Below are positions 1 through 9,196 of a stretch of 64,000 bases of DNA, piece after piece. The position numbers and the translations under genes are program-made. The stretch is from Methyloprofundus sp. (GTDB lineage Bacteria; Pseudomonadota; Gammaproteobacteria; Methylococcales; Methylomonadaceae). The notes beneath the pieces were generated by a model that saw only the letters and a program-made list of their open reading frames with translations, did no database searches and was not told where the DNA came from. The DNA lies in contig AP023240.1 in NCBI GenBank assembly GCA_016592635.1, positions 2,521,630 through 2,585,629 of the forward strand, given 5' to 3'. Numbering within the stretch: position 1 is the first letter of the stretch; the number at the start of each line of letters is the position of its first letter.

Positions 1-54
1 ACCAAACATAATGGCAAGCAAAATATTGCCAAAATTTATTGATAGTTTTCTCAT
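1..54 (-). CDS. N-terminus of an exported protein, cut by window edge
   Basis: On the minus strand an ATG at 54-52 opens a frame that runs off the window with 18 codons. The peptide begins Met-Arg-Lys-Leu and continues into a hydrophobic stretch (NILLAIMFG), the shape of a signal peptide or membrane anchor. A purine-rich GGGAAG lies about 8 bases upstream of the ATG. It sits downstream of zipA on the same strand, where many gammaproteobacteria carry ligA, but this start does not resemble LigA. Function cannot be assigned from so little sequence. Confidence 0.5.
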   Translation of the reverse strand, partial: MRKLSINFGNILLAIMFG

Positions 55-92
55 AAATCACTTCCCTTTATATATGTTTTAGCATCTAAGCC

Positions 93-150
93 TGTAGGAG
101 GAGCCTTTGGCCGCGACCAATTAAATTCGCGGCCAAAGCCCCCCCCCTAC
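93..150. repeat. REP-like palindrome, GTAGGAGG family
   Basis: Imperfect inverted repeat with arms GTAGGAGGAGCCTTTGGCCG and the complementary CGGCCAAAGCC...CTAC. Relatives occur at 4893, 23495, 28311, 35641 and 58804. The right tip overlaps the zipA stop codon (TAG at 149-147), so the last codon of zipA lies at the repeat boundary. Confidence 0.75.
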
Positions 151-896
151 AATAAGCTTAGTTCAATTTCTTGCAGAGTTGCTTCCGTTAGTATCTCTCG
201 ATTCTGATCAAGCACATCAGCTTGTAATAATGCAGCCAATTGACCCATCGTATTAATCATTTCAGAAAACACGGCCTGTGCATCATTCACTTCTCTAGGT
301 TGCATGAAAAAAGTAACCCCTGGGCAACTATAACTATCCCAATCATTACCAGGAAAAATACCAGGTTCAATCATACTGGCTACCGCATAATCAACACGAT
401 TATGGACATCCAAACGTTCGAATACTTGCACACTGCCAAAAACCAACCCTAATTGCTCACAAGCGTTCACTAATTGTGTTCCGGAAACACCTTGCGCGGA
501 TTTCGCCGCAACGCTTAATTGTATTAATGAAGGTAGCTCCTTACTAACAGATAATTCTAAATCTTCAGATTTATCCATAGCACCCGCTAATACATCTCCC
601 AAGTCTGTATCACTATTCTGTTGCACTTCTTGCATATAAGCATCATTTAAACGTGTTTTCACCTGTGGAGTCGTAGGATAATCATCAGAGTGCGCCGAAC
701 CCAACGGTACGATATCAAAGTCATCATCTTCAGTACTAACCACTAAATTCGGGTCAATATTTTCCAATGGGTCTTTATCATCGCCAAACATGTTTTTTTG
801 CCGCTTACCACCACGGAATACACTCCACAAAATCATGCCTAAAATGACCACGGCACCGATTGCAATAATTACTATTCTTAATAAATCTTTATCCAT
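147..896 (-). CDS. zipA: cell division protein ZipA
   Basis: ZipA anchors FtsZ to the inner membrane and helps assemble the division septum. The 249-residue protein has the family layout: a single N-terminal membrane segment (about residues 5-27, N-out with a very short periplasmic tip), an acidic, Pro/Asp-rich linker (about 30-110), and a C-terminal globular FtsZ-binding domain (about 115-249) containing the typical QLVNACEQLGLVFGS-like stretch and an FFMQPRE segment. It is short compared with Escherichia coli ZipA (about 330 residues), the difference being in the linker. It follows smc with only two bases between the smc stop and its ATG, so the two are probably co-transcribed, the usual smc-zipA order in gammaproteobacteria. 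The stop codon lies in a REP-like element. Confidence 0.93.
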   Translation of the reverse strand: MDKDLLRIVIIAIGAVVILGMILWSVFRGGKRQKNMFGDDKDPLENIDPNLVVSTEDDDFDIVPLGSAHSDDYPTTPQVKTRLNDAYMQEVQQNSDTDLGDVLAGAMDKSEDLELSVSKELPSLIQLSVAAKSAQGVSGTQLVNACEQLGLVFGSVQVFERLDVHNRVDYAVASMIEPGIFPGNDWDSYSCPGVTFFMQPREVNDAQAVFSEMINTMGQLAALLQADVLDQNREILTEATLQEIELSLL

Positions 897-898
897 TG

Positions 899-3800
899 TT
901 AACTTTCCGCCATTGCTACTGCTTCTTGAATATCGACTGCTACCATCCGGGAAACCCCCGGCTCTTTCATGGTAACACCTGCTAATTGGTGTGCAATTTC
1001 CATGGTTACTTTATTGTGTGATATATATAAAAATTGCACATTTGCGGACATTTCTTCCACCATTTCAGAAAAACGCCGCACATTTGCCTCATCTAGAGGC
1101 GCATCTACTTCATCCAGCAAACAAAAAGGTGCTGGATTTAAATCAAAGATTGAAAAAACTAAAGCCACAGCCGTTAACGCCTTTTCACCGCCCGATAATA
1201 AGTGAATCGAACTATTCCGTTTACCAGGTGGCTGGGCAATGATATTAACGCCACTTTCCAGTAAATCATCATCCGTTAATGATAAATAGGCTTTACCACC
1301 ACCAAATAATTTAGGAAATTTAATTTGTAAGCCATTATTGATTTTATCAAAAGTTTGCTTAAATCGCTGCCGACTTTCTTCATCAATCTTAGCAATTGCT
1401 TCTTCTAGCGTTTGTAAAGCTTCTAATAAATCCTCATTCTGCTCATTTAAAAAATTCATCCGCTCAGATTGCGCTTTAAATTCTTCGATAGCTGTCAAAT
1501 TAATCGTCCCTAACCGGTCAACCTGCCGACTCAAGTCATCAACATTAATTTTCCAAGACGATTCATCAGCATGTGCTGGAATTGTTTGTATAATCTGCTC
1601 AGCATCAGCATCCAACTCTTGCAACTGCTCAGTCACCGTTTGCTGACGTACTTGGCTTTCCTGTTGCTCAAAGCGAATACTTTCCAATAGCTCCTTTTTC
1701 TTTTCCAGATGCCGCTGCACCACGGTAAATTTTTCAGCAGCTTCAGTAATTTCTACTTCTAGTTCTTCTTGCTGAGCGCGCACTTCTTTTAATGCATTAT
1801 CCAAACTTTCTTTATTTTCCAATAAAACCTCTAATTGATAACGTTCATCATCCATCGGCTGCAAAGTATGCTGTAGCTTCATACTCAGTTCAGCAATGCG
1901 CTCTGTGCCATGCTGACACTGCTGCTGCAAACGCTCTATTTGCTTTTCCGTTAACACTGCTGATGATTTTAAGCTGGAAATTTTAGCTTGTAAACCGTGC
2001 ACTTGCTGACGACTTTCATTCACCAGTTTATCACTTTGTTCCGTTTGTGTTTGCAAGTGCTGACTATTTTGCTCCAATTGCAGTTTAGTGTCATCCAAAG
2101 CTTCCATTGCTATTTCAGCCTGCTCTTTAATCATCACCGCCTCTTCGCGCACTTCAGTATTTTCCAATAGCTGACCATTAATATCAGCCATTTCATTACT
2201 GACTTGGCTTAAGCGCTGCTGCTGCTCTTCCATACGCGCCGAATGTGCACTAAATTCTGCTGTTTTAACGGACAATTCATTGCTTAACTGCTTATCTTGT
2301 TCTTGTAAATGCTCACGTTGCCGCTCTGCTGTACGCAAAAATTCTTCCGCTGATTCTAATTGTTCTTCAGCCAACACCACTCGTGCCTGTAACTCAATTT
2401 GCTGCTCTTTTAAAACACGCAACTGTTTCTCGCGCTGCAAAACACCTGTTTTAGCATCATTTTCATGGGTAATTTTCACCCAGCCAAACCCCAACCACGC
2501 GCCTTGCGGGGTGATAATGGATTCATAAGGTTTTAATTGGCTCACCAACTGCCGCGCTTGTTCGGTACTGTCAGCACAATAGATACCAGATAATAAACCC
2601 TGTAAATTCCAAGGGGTTTTGATTTTATCAAGCAGCCGCAGCATACCATTTTCAGATTCTGGCGAAGATACGGCTTCCGTTTCAAATAGCGTCAACGAAG
2701 CCTCGCTTAAAGAGGATAACTCAGCAATCAGTTGATCTGCATTATCAATACAAACTGCTTCTAAATAAGTCCCTAAAACTGTTTCTACTGCACCATCCCA
2801 GCCCGTATCTACTTCAATAAATTCGGCCAAACGCTGATTTTCTGTCAATGCCATCCGGTCTAACCAATGACTGAGCTTCTGCTTATCCTTGCCCATTGCA
2901 TGTTGTTGCAGTAACTCTAACGAAGTCACCTTACCTTTCACAGTATGCAACTCAGAGCGATCTTGATGCAAAGTATCATGGCAGGCTTTAATTTGTAAAC
3001 GTAATTCTTTAATCGATAAATGTACGCCAGCCAACTCTAACTGCAATTGCTCACGCTGCTCTTCAATTAAAACAATCGCTTGATCCAAGCTTTCAATTTC
3101 AACGTTAAGCCCCTGCTCAGTTAGATCTTCATGCTCACCTTGTAAACGTTGTAAACGACTTTGTAATTGAAAACTCTGATTTTCCAATTGCGCCACTTGC
3201 ATACGTTTTACTTCCGCTTGCTCGCGATAGTTCGCATATTGATTTTTATAGCCTTCCCATTCCTGTTGCCATGCCAGGCGTTGTGCTTGCGCATCCTGTT
3301 GCTGCTCTAATAATTCATCCTGACGCTCCTCAGCCACTAACAGTGCTTCTTCATTTTCCAACAAAGACTCTTTTAAATCATCTAACTGTAACAAATCTTC
3401 ATCCAAGTTTTCTTGCAATAAAGTGGCTTGCTCACGTAAACGCACCAATTCTAATTCGGTTTCTTCGTGCGATTGCTCATTATGTTTGATCACTTGTTGC
3501 AAACGACTGCTTTCGGCAACAACTTTATAAAACTCTTCCTGCTGTTTATCAACGACTTGCTGCTGTGTTTTATGTTGCGCACGCTGCCGCTCTAATGATT
3601 GCTCCAGCTCTTTACGTTCGATAAATAACTCATTATGAGCCGTCGCGGTATCCTGTAGCTTAACGTCTAAGTGCTGAGCAGACAATTGATAAGCCCGCCA
3701 ACGCATAGCCAGTAATTCTAATTTTAACTGCCGTTCTTCAGTTTTTAATGCGGTATATTTTTCTGCTTTTTCAGATTGTTTTTTTAAATGATTGAGCTGC

Positions 3801-4408
3801 TTTTCGACTTCTTCCCGCACATCATCCAAACGTTCCAAGTTTTCACGCGCATGGCGCATCCGCATTTCCGTTTCATTACGCCGCTCTTTATATTTAGAAA
3901 CACCTGCTGCTTCTTCAATATGAATACGTAATTCTTCTGGCTTAGCCTCAACTATACGTGAAATCGTACCTTGCTCAATAATCGCATAACTACGTGCGCC
4001 TAAGCCCGTACCTAAAAATAAATCGGTAATATCTTTGCGCCGACACTTGGTGCCATTAAACATATAAATAGACTGACCATCACGGCTGACCTGGCGTTTA
4101 ATGGCAATAGTACTATATTGCGCAAATTCACCACCCGCCTTACCTGCACTATTATCAAACACTAATTCAACTGAAGCGGTACTGATCGGCTTACGCCCTG
4201 ACGAGCCATTAAAAATAACATCCGCCATGCTTCCACCACGTAAATGCTTGGCAGAACTTTCCCCCATCACCCAGCGCACTGCATCAATAATATTAGATTT
4301 ACCACAGCCATTAGGCCCCACCACACTAATTAAATTCCCTTTAATAGGAATAGTGGTCGCATCGGCAAATGATTTAAATCCTGAAAGTTTAATTTTTTCC
4401 AGCTTCAT
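899..4408 (-). CDS. smc: chromosome segregation protein SMC
   Basis: Structural maintenance of chromosomes ATPase, which with ScpA and ScpB organises and segregates the nucleoid. The 1169-residue protein shows the full SMC architecture: an N-terminal Walker A (GPNGCGKSN, residues 31-39), a long Gln/Glu/Leu-rich coiled coil, a hinge around residues 510-630 flanked by coils, a second coiled coil, then the C-terminal ABC signature LSGGEKALTAVAL followed by Walker B (FCLLDEVDAPLD). Length is normal. The ATG at 4408 is kept because the conserved MKLEKIKLSGFKSF start follows it directly. It lies upstream of zipA on the same strand. No other condensin (mukBEF) genes are seen in the window. Confidence 0.97.
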   Translation of the reverse strand: MKLEKIKLSGFKSFADATTIPIKGNLISVVGPNGCGKSNIIDAVRWVMGESSAKHLRGGSMADVIFNGSSGRKPISTASVELVFDNSAGKAGGEFAQYSTIAIKRQVSRDGQSIYMFNGTKCRRKDITDLFLGTGLGARSYAIIEQGTISRIVEAKPEELRIHIEEAAGVSKYKERRNETEMRMRHARENLERLDDVREEVEKQLNHLKKQSEKAEKYTALKTEERQLKLELLAMRWRAYQLSAQHLDVKLQDTATAHNELFIERKELEQSLERQRAQHKTQQQVVDKQQEEFYKVVAESSRLQQVIKHNEQSHEETELELVRLREQATLLQENLDEDLLQLDDLKESLLENEEALLVAEERQDELLEQQQDAQAQRLAWQQEWEGYKNQYANYREQAEVKRMQVAQLENQSFQLQSRLQRLQGEHEDLTEQGLNVEIESLDQAIVLIEEQREQLQLELAGVHLSIKELRLQIKACHDTLHQDRSELHTVKGKVTSLELLQQHAMGKDKQKLSHWLDRMALTENQRLAEFIEVDTGWDGAVETVLGTYLEAVCIDNADQLIAELSSLSEASLTLFETEAVSSPESENGMLRLLDKIKTPWNLQGLLSGIYCADSTEQARQLVSQLKPYESIITPQGAWLGFGWVKITHENDAKTGVLQREKQLRVLKEQQIELQARVVLAEEQLESAEEFLRTAERQREHLQEQDKQLSNELSVKTAEFSAHSARMEEQQQRLSQVSNEMADINGQLLENTEVREEAVMIKEQAEIAMEALDDTKLQLEQNSQHLQTQTEQSDKLVNESRQQVHGLQAKISSLKSSAVLTEKQIERLQQQCQHGTERIAELSMKLQHTLQPMDDERYQLEVLLENKESLDNALKEVRAQQEELEVEITEAAEKFTVVQRHLEKKKELLESIRFEQQESQVRQQTVTEQLQELDADAEQIIQTIPAHADESSWKINVDDLSRQVDRLGTINLTAIEEFKAQSERMNFLNEQNEDLLEALQTLEEAIAKIDEESRQRFKQTFDKINNGLQIKFPKLFGGGKAYLSLTDDDLLESGVNIIAQPPGKRNSSIHLLSGGEKALTAVALVFSIFDLNPAPFCLLDEVDAPLDEANVRRFSEMVEEMSANVQFLYISHNKVTMEIAHQLAGVTMKEPGVSRMVAVDIQEAVAMAES

Positions 4409-4499
4409 TACTGGTAAAATACCTGCTTATTTTAAAAACGAACCATTATACTTTATGAAGCATATTGGTTCAGGCTAAATCATTACTCTAGACAAATCC

Positions 4500-4889
4500 A
4501 TGGCAACACAACCCAGCAAAGACCTACAAACTTTTGATAACCCACAACCTGGGCGCGACTTTACTATCCGTATTGACACCCCTGAATTTACTTGCCTATG
4601 CCCGTTAACAGGCCAGCCTGATTTTGCCGAAATAACCATCGAATATGTACCTAATGAGTTATGCATAGAGCTAAAAGCTTTAAAACTTTATTTTTGGACT
4701 TTTCGTGAGCGCGGAGCCTTTCATGAGGCCGTTACGAATGAAATTTTAGATGATATTGTTAAAGTAACCCAACCCAACTTCATGCGTATCCGCGCTGAAT
4801 TTAAGGTACGTGGTGGTATTTATACGACAGTGATCGTCGAACACCGTAATCCTGATTGGGTTGCACCTGAATTAGTGCAATTACCATAA
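4500..4889 (+). CDS. queF: NADPH-dependent preQ0 reductase QueF (short type)
   Basis: Reduces the nitrile of 7-cyano-7-deazaguanine (preQ0) to preQ1, a cytosolic step of queuosine tRNA modification. The 129-residue protein is the short (YkvM-like) form. The active-site segment LCPLTGQPD carries the catalytic Cys34 and Asp41, and it is followed by the QueF motif region ELKALK and the FRERGAFHE stretch with the substrate-binding Glu and His. It is transcribed divergently from smc, with about 90 bases between the start codons. A reverse-strand frame over the same bases is a shadow. Confidence is high from the motif set. Confidence 0.94.
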   Translation: MATQPSKDLQTFDNPQPGRDFTIRIDTPEFTCLCPLTGQPDFAEITIEYVPNELCIELKALKLYFWTFRERGAFHEAVTNEILDDIVKVTQPNFMRIRAEFKVRGGIYTTVIVEHRNPDWVAPELVQLP

Positions 4890-4892
4890 TCT

Positions 4893-4945
4893 GTAGGAGG
4901 GGTCTTTGGCCGCGACCTAATGCGCAATAGCGCGGCCAAAGGCCA
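4893..4945. repeat. REP-like palindrome, GTAGGAGG family
   Basis: Starts four bases after the queF stop: GTAGGAGGGGTCTTTGGCCG, loop, then CGCGGCCAAAGGCC. The right tip (CCTCCTAC) is missing, and the copy runs into a repeat of the TAACCCAAC family. It could act as a transcription end for queF because the hairpin is strong, but it has no T-run. Confidence 0.7.
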
Positions 4946-4950
4946 CAAGT

Positions 4951-4999
4951 GTTGGGTTACGTTTTCCGCGCTACGCTAGAAAATCTAACCCAACCTACC
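4951..4999. repeat. TAACCCAAC palindrome family
   Basis: Inverted repeat GTTGGGTTACGTTTTCCGCG ... AAATCTAACCCAACCTACC. Other copies lie at 11747, 13239, 34228 (two arms inside a MITE), 45183 and 52526. All are intergenic. No transposase of this family is present in the window, so they look like non-autonomous elements. Confidence 0.7.
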
Positions 5000-5081
5000 G
5001 TACTGCTACAAGTACGAAACATAACAGGGCTGAGAATTTAATAATCTGAAAGTATAACGCAAGATTAAGGAAATATATTAT

Positions 5082-7199
5082 ATGAAAATCACACGTCGAC
5101 ACGTCGAGGTAACTTCTTTTTTTTTGCTATTATCCATGTTAGCAATACTTGTTCTTACTCACCCAAAAGTTAAACCCAGATCAACTGTAATTATTGCCAA
5201 GTTACTTGGGCAAACTCCAGAAAAAACATGGCCTAACATATGGCACGAACTTCTCCCCCATAATACAAGCACAGCCATTACAAAAGCGGCAGGCGCAGGC
5301 GCAAACCCATACCGACTAACCGTTAACCCTCACAACACAACTACCGATGCAACTGCCGGCAAACTTATTTTTCAATCCCAGTGCGCAGGGTGCCATGGCT
5401 CAATGGGCAAAGGCGGCACAGGGCCAGACCTGAGTACTGGAGCATTCCGACATGGAGCAAGTGATTTAGCAATTTACAATACCATTTCCAATGGGGTTGC
5501 TAGTACTGCCATGCAAGGCACAAAGCTACCGCCCAATTCGATTTGGCAAGTTGTTACCTTCATTCGTTCACTACAAGAAGCTCATAATAAATTAGCCACC
5601 ATCAAAACGAATAACACCCACCTGATATCCGCGCCCTCAGTCAGTTATGAGCAGTTAATTAACGCTACTCAACAACCTGAAAAATGGCTTATGTATTCAG
5701 GTTCTTATAATAGCCATCGTCATAGCAGCCTCAACCAAATCAATCGCAACAACACCAAAGACCTGACGCTTAATTGGGTATACCAATTTGAAACTAATTC
5801 GCAAATGGTGCAGACAACACCACTAGTTGTCGGTAATACCATGTATCTTACTGAGCCTCCTAATAACGTCATAGCACTCGACACACAGACAGGTCTGCCA
5901 ATATGGGACTATAAGCGTAATTTGCCTGAAAAATTGACTCTATGTTGCTTTCAAACAAACCGTGGCGTTGCTTTACTAGGAAACCTTCTTTACCTTGGCA
6001 CATTAGATGGGCACCTTGTTGCCCTTGATGCTCGCAACGGCAACGTTAAATGGGATATAGAAGTAGCCGATTATCGTGCAGGGTATAGCATTACTTCCGC
6101 ACCCTTGGTAGTAAAAGACAAAATAATTATTGGTACTGCTGGTGGAGAATTTGGCATTCGTGGCTTCCTAGATGCTTATAATGCAAAAACGGGCAAACGA
6201 GAATGGCGCACTTATACAGTGCCTGGACCTGATGAACCAGGTCATGAATCATGGAGTGGCGATTCATGGAAAACAGGTGGAGCTCCAACGTGGATGACGG
6301 GATCTTTTGATCCTGAGTTGAACCTAATCTATTGGGGCACTGGCAACCCTAACCCAAACTTTGCGGGCGCAGCGCGTATTGGCGATAACCTCTACTCAGA
6401 TTCAGTACTCGCCCTTAATGCAGACACAGGCAAACTGCAATGGCATTATCAATTTACACCACATGATGAGCATGACTGGGATGCCAATCAAATACCCGTT
6501 CTGGTAGATATTGTCTATGAAAACAAATTGCGTAAGCTACTTTTAGCTGCTAATCGCAATGGCTTTTTCTACGCTCTTGATCGAGAAACAGGAGAATTCT
6601 TAAGAGCAACAGCATTTGCCAAACAAACCTGGCTTGAATCCTTTAATCCCCAAGGAAAACCAACCATATTAGCCGAAAGCACACCTACTCCACAGGGCAC
6701 CTTAACTTCTCCAGGGCCAATGGGTGGAACAAATTGGTGGTCACCCTCATACAGCCCCGTCACAAAGTTATTTTACGTCCCTTCTATTGATGGCACCGGA
6801 CTTTATTTTAATCAATCAATAACGGCTATTAGTGATCGTACCCCAGGCAAGCAGTTCAAAGGTAGCGTAGCAACATTTGGCACAGGAAACCTTGGCCCTG
6901 GCAATGCATCAATTCGTGCTATTGCACCGCAGACTGGGGCAATAAAATGGGAATACCCACTCGTAGCAACAAGTTCTTTTCGCATGGCGGGTGTTTTATC
7001 TACAGCAGGGCAATTAGTCTTCACTGTTGATGCGCAAGGTAAATTCCTTGCCCTTGATGCTGAGTCGGGCAAGAAAATATGGCATGCAAACCTTGGTTCC
7101 TCAAGCGTTGCTGCACCAATCACCTATATGAATGACAACAAACAATTCTTAGCAATTGTCGCAGGCCGAGCAATCTTTACTTTTAGCCTTGGCGAATAA
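5082..7199 (+). CDS. membrane-anchored quinohemoprotein dehydrogenase (cytochrome c + PQQ propeller)
   Basis: Predicted periplasmic dehydrogenase of the PQQ alcohol-dehydrogenase superfamily, 705 residues. Order of parts: N-terminal membrane anchor or signal (about 9-27), a class I cytochrome c domain with heme motif CAGCH (Cys101, Cys104, His105) and a likely Met ligand at 144, then an eight-bladed PQQ propeller (about 190-705). PQQ hallmarks are the adjacent cysteines Cys288-Cys289 (LCCFQ), W-motif blades such as LDARNGNVKW, and HDEHDWD (461-467). In the usual ALD-x-DTG position that bears the catalytic Asp this protein reads LNADTG (Asn446, Asp448), which is odd. The heme domain precedes the propeller, whereas quinohemoprotein alcohol dehydrogenases normally carry it at the C-terminus. 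The stop overlaps the next ATG by one base (TAATG), so coupling to the E1 gene is expected. The substrate is unknown. Confidence 0.85.
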   Translation: MKITRRHVEVTSFFLLLSMLAILVLTHPKVKPRSTVIIAKLLGQTPEKTWPNIWHELLPHNTSTAITKAAGAGANPYRLTVNPHNTTTDATAGKLIFQSQCAGCHGSMGKGGTGPDLSTGAFRHGASDLAIYNTISNGVASTAMQGTKLPPNSIWQVVTFIRSLQEAHNKLATIKTNNTHLISAPSVSYEQLINATQQPEKWLMYSGSYNSHRHSSLNQINRNNTKDLTLNWVYQFETNSQMVQTTPLVVGNTMYLTEPPNNVIALDTQTGLPIWDYKRNLPEKLTLCCFQTNRGVALLGNLLYLGTLDGHLVALDARNGNVKWDIEVADYRAGYSITSAPLVVKDKIIIGTAGGEFGIRGFLDAYNAKTGKREWRTYTVPGPDEPGHESWSGDSWKTGGAPTWMTGSFDPELNLIYWGTGNPNPNFAGAARIGDNLYSDSVLALNADTGKLQWHYQFTPHDEHDWDANQIPVLVDIVYENKLRKLLLAANRNGFFYALDRETGEFLRATAFAKQTWLESFNPQGKPTILAESTPTPQGTLTSPGPMGGTNWWSPSYSPVTKLFYVPSIDGTGLYFNQSITAISDRTPGKQFKGSVATFGTGNLGPGNASIRAIAPQTGAIKWEYPLVATSSFRMAGVLSTAGQLVFTVDAQGKFLALDAESGKKIWHANLGSSSVAAPITYMNDNKQFLAIVAGRAIFTFSLGE

Positions 7200-9196
7200 T
7201 GATGCAAAATAAAATAGCGACGGCTACTCATACAAACCTTAAAGAAAAAATGTATGAACAAATGTTTCTTATTCGCCAACTCGAAGAGACCATATTAACT
7301 TTATTTTCCAAAGGAGAGGTTGGCGGCACTACCCATACCTGCATTGGCCAAGAGGCAGTAGCAGTAGCAGCGGGAAGTCATTTAGCGCAAGGCGATGTTG
7401 TTTTTGCTTCACATCGCTGCCACGGACATTTTATTGCGTATGGTGGGTCGCCCGAATCACTTTTAGCAGAAGTTATGGGGCGTGAAACTGGCGTATGTGC
7501 AGGCAGAGGCGGCAGCCAGCATATACATTTTGAGCGTTTTTTCTCAAACGGAGTACAAGGCGGTATTGTTGGTAATGCTGTCGGCACTGCTTTAGCACTG
7601 CAATTTGATTGCACTGAAAATATTGCCGTCGTCTTCCTTGGGGATGGTACCTTAGGAGAGGGCTTGGTATACGAATCTTTCAATTTTGCAGCACTACGCA
7701 ATTGCCCGGTACTTTTTGTCTTGGAAAATAACAACTATGCCCAATCTACTCCAGCTGCCAAAGGTGTAAGTGGCACCATATCAACTCGTGCACGCGCCTT
7801 TGGCATTGCAGTGCACGAAGATGAGGGCACAAATGATGCCAACATTTTGCATGACATCTTTAGTAATGCTTTCCAATATGTGCGTAATGAACACAAACCT
7901 TTCTTGCAAATCATACACACCTATCGCTTAGGCCCCCATAGCAAAGGTGATGACACACGCAATGCTAATGAAATTGCTGAATGTTGGCGCTATGACCCTA
8001 TTCCAATTTTAAAACAGCAAATTTCTGTACGGATAGCCCAGCAAATAGAAAACAGAGTCCAGAAACAAATCATTGCAAAAACTGAACTAGCCATTGCTGC
8101 ACCGCTTGCACTTAAGATAAATATCACGACCACTACACAATTATTGGGTACTGAAGAGTTACCGGCACCATTCGCCCACGGTAAGAGCCTGACATTTATT
8201 CAGGCATTAAATCAGGGACTACACCGCATCCTTGCCGCTTCACCGACAACCATTGTATTAGGGGAAGATATTTCGGGCTCTTACGGTGGAGCATTTAAAG
8301 CCTCGGTAGGTCTCTCTCATAAATTCCCTGAACGCATTATCAGTACCCCCATAAGCGAAGCTGGAATTGTAGCTTGGGCAACAGGTTTAGCTCTAATGGG
8401 CTACCGCCCCATAGTTGAAATCATGTTTGGCGACTTTCTTACCTTAGCTGCCGATCAAATTCTCAACCACGCTTGCAAATACCCTTGGTTATCAGGCAAT
8501 AAAGTAAGCATGCCACTGGTAATACGTACGCCTATGGGAGGGCACCGCGGATATGGCCCCACACATAGTCAATCAATTGAAAAAATGTTTTTGGGAATAC
8601 CAGAGCTTACGGTACTTGCTCCCTGTCACCTGCTTGACCCAGGTGAAATTCTATATAGAGCCAACCAACTATCCAGCAATCCCGTTCTATTTATCGAGAA
8701 CAAAGTTTTATATTCACACCCACTGATTAATACTATCAATGAACGCTGTCAGGAATTCTATGTACAAACAACACAGCACCAGTACCCTACACTGCATTTA
8801 AGCTTGGTTAACTTTGAAACTCCAGATATTACCCTTATTACATACGGCGGCAATGTCCCCTTAGCAATGGAGGTTGCAAAGAGCATGCTGATTAGCGATG
8901 AAATCGTTATTGACCTTATAATTCCGACAGCCATTGCGCCCCTATCAGTTGATACTCTCATAATGTACCTCGGTCAAACACCCAACATTGCCGTACTTGA
9001 AGAAGGTACGCGCTTTTTAGGGTGGGGAGCTGAAATAGTCGCCGCGCTTGCCGAACACAAAACCAACACCCCAAACCGTCGCTATTTACGTATTACAGCT
9101 GAGGACTGTGCAATTCCAGCAGCTAAAACACTAGAAGAGCAAATACTACCCACTGTCAAAACTACCATCAATAAACTACAAAGGTTTCTACAATGA
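7199..9196 (+). CDS. single-chain alpha-beta 2-oxoacid dehydrogenase E1 component
   Basis: Thiamine-diphosphate-dependent decarboxylase of the pyruvate/acetoin/branched-chain 2-oxoacid dehydrogenase type. The 665 residues hold an alpha-like half (about 15-300) with IRQLEE, the HRCHGH and GRGGSQHI stretches and the ThDP/Mg motif GDGTLGEG...ENNNYA (148-179), fused to a beta-like half (about 325-640) with LGEDISG, TPISEAGIVAWATGLALMG, a GDF segment and RTPMGGHRGYGPTHSQS. In most bacteria these halves are separate genes, though fused forms exist (dehydrogenase E1 of the acetoin/tungsten type). It would transfer an acyl or hydroxyalkyl group to the lipoyl domain encoded next. It starts at ATG 7199 (a second ATG follows at 7202), and its stop overlaps the next start (ATGA). 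Substrate unproven; it could be pyruvate, acetoin or another 2-oxoacid. Confidence 0.88.
   Translation: MMQNKIATATHTNLKEKMYEQMFLIRQLEETILTLFSKGEVGGTTHTCIGQEAVAVAAGSHLAQGDVVFASHRCHGHFIAYGGSPESLLAEVMGRETGVCAGRGGSQHIHFERFFSNGVQGGIVGNAVGTALALQFDCTENIAVVFLGDGTLGEGLVYESFNFAALRNCPVLFVLENNNYAQSTPAAKGVSGTISTRARAFGIAVHEDEGTNDANILHDIFSNAFQYVRNEHKPFLQIIHTYRLGPHSKGDDTRNANEIAECWRYDPIPILKQQISVRIAQQIENRVQKQIIAKTELAIAAPLALKINITTTTQLLGTEELPAPFAHGKSLTFIQALNQGLHRILAASPTTIVLGEDISGSYGGAFKASVGLSHKFPERIISTPISEAGIVAWATGLALMGYRPIVEIMFGDFLTLAADQILNHACKYPWLSGNKVSMPLVIRTPMGGHRGYGPTHSQSIEKMFLGIPELTVLAPCHLLDPGEILYRANQLSSNPVLFIENKVLYSHPLINTINERCQEFYVQTTQHQYPTLHLSLVNFETPDITLITYGGNVPLAMEVAKSMLISDEIVIDLIIPTAIAPLSVDTLIMYLGQTPNIAVLEEGTRFLGWGAEIVAALAEHKTNTPNRRYLRITAEDCAIPAAKTLEEQILPTVKTTINKLQRFLQ

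Noticed and set aside
4475..4666. Minus-strand frame over queF
   Set aside because: Entirely inside queF on the opposite strand; queF motifs are clear.
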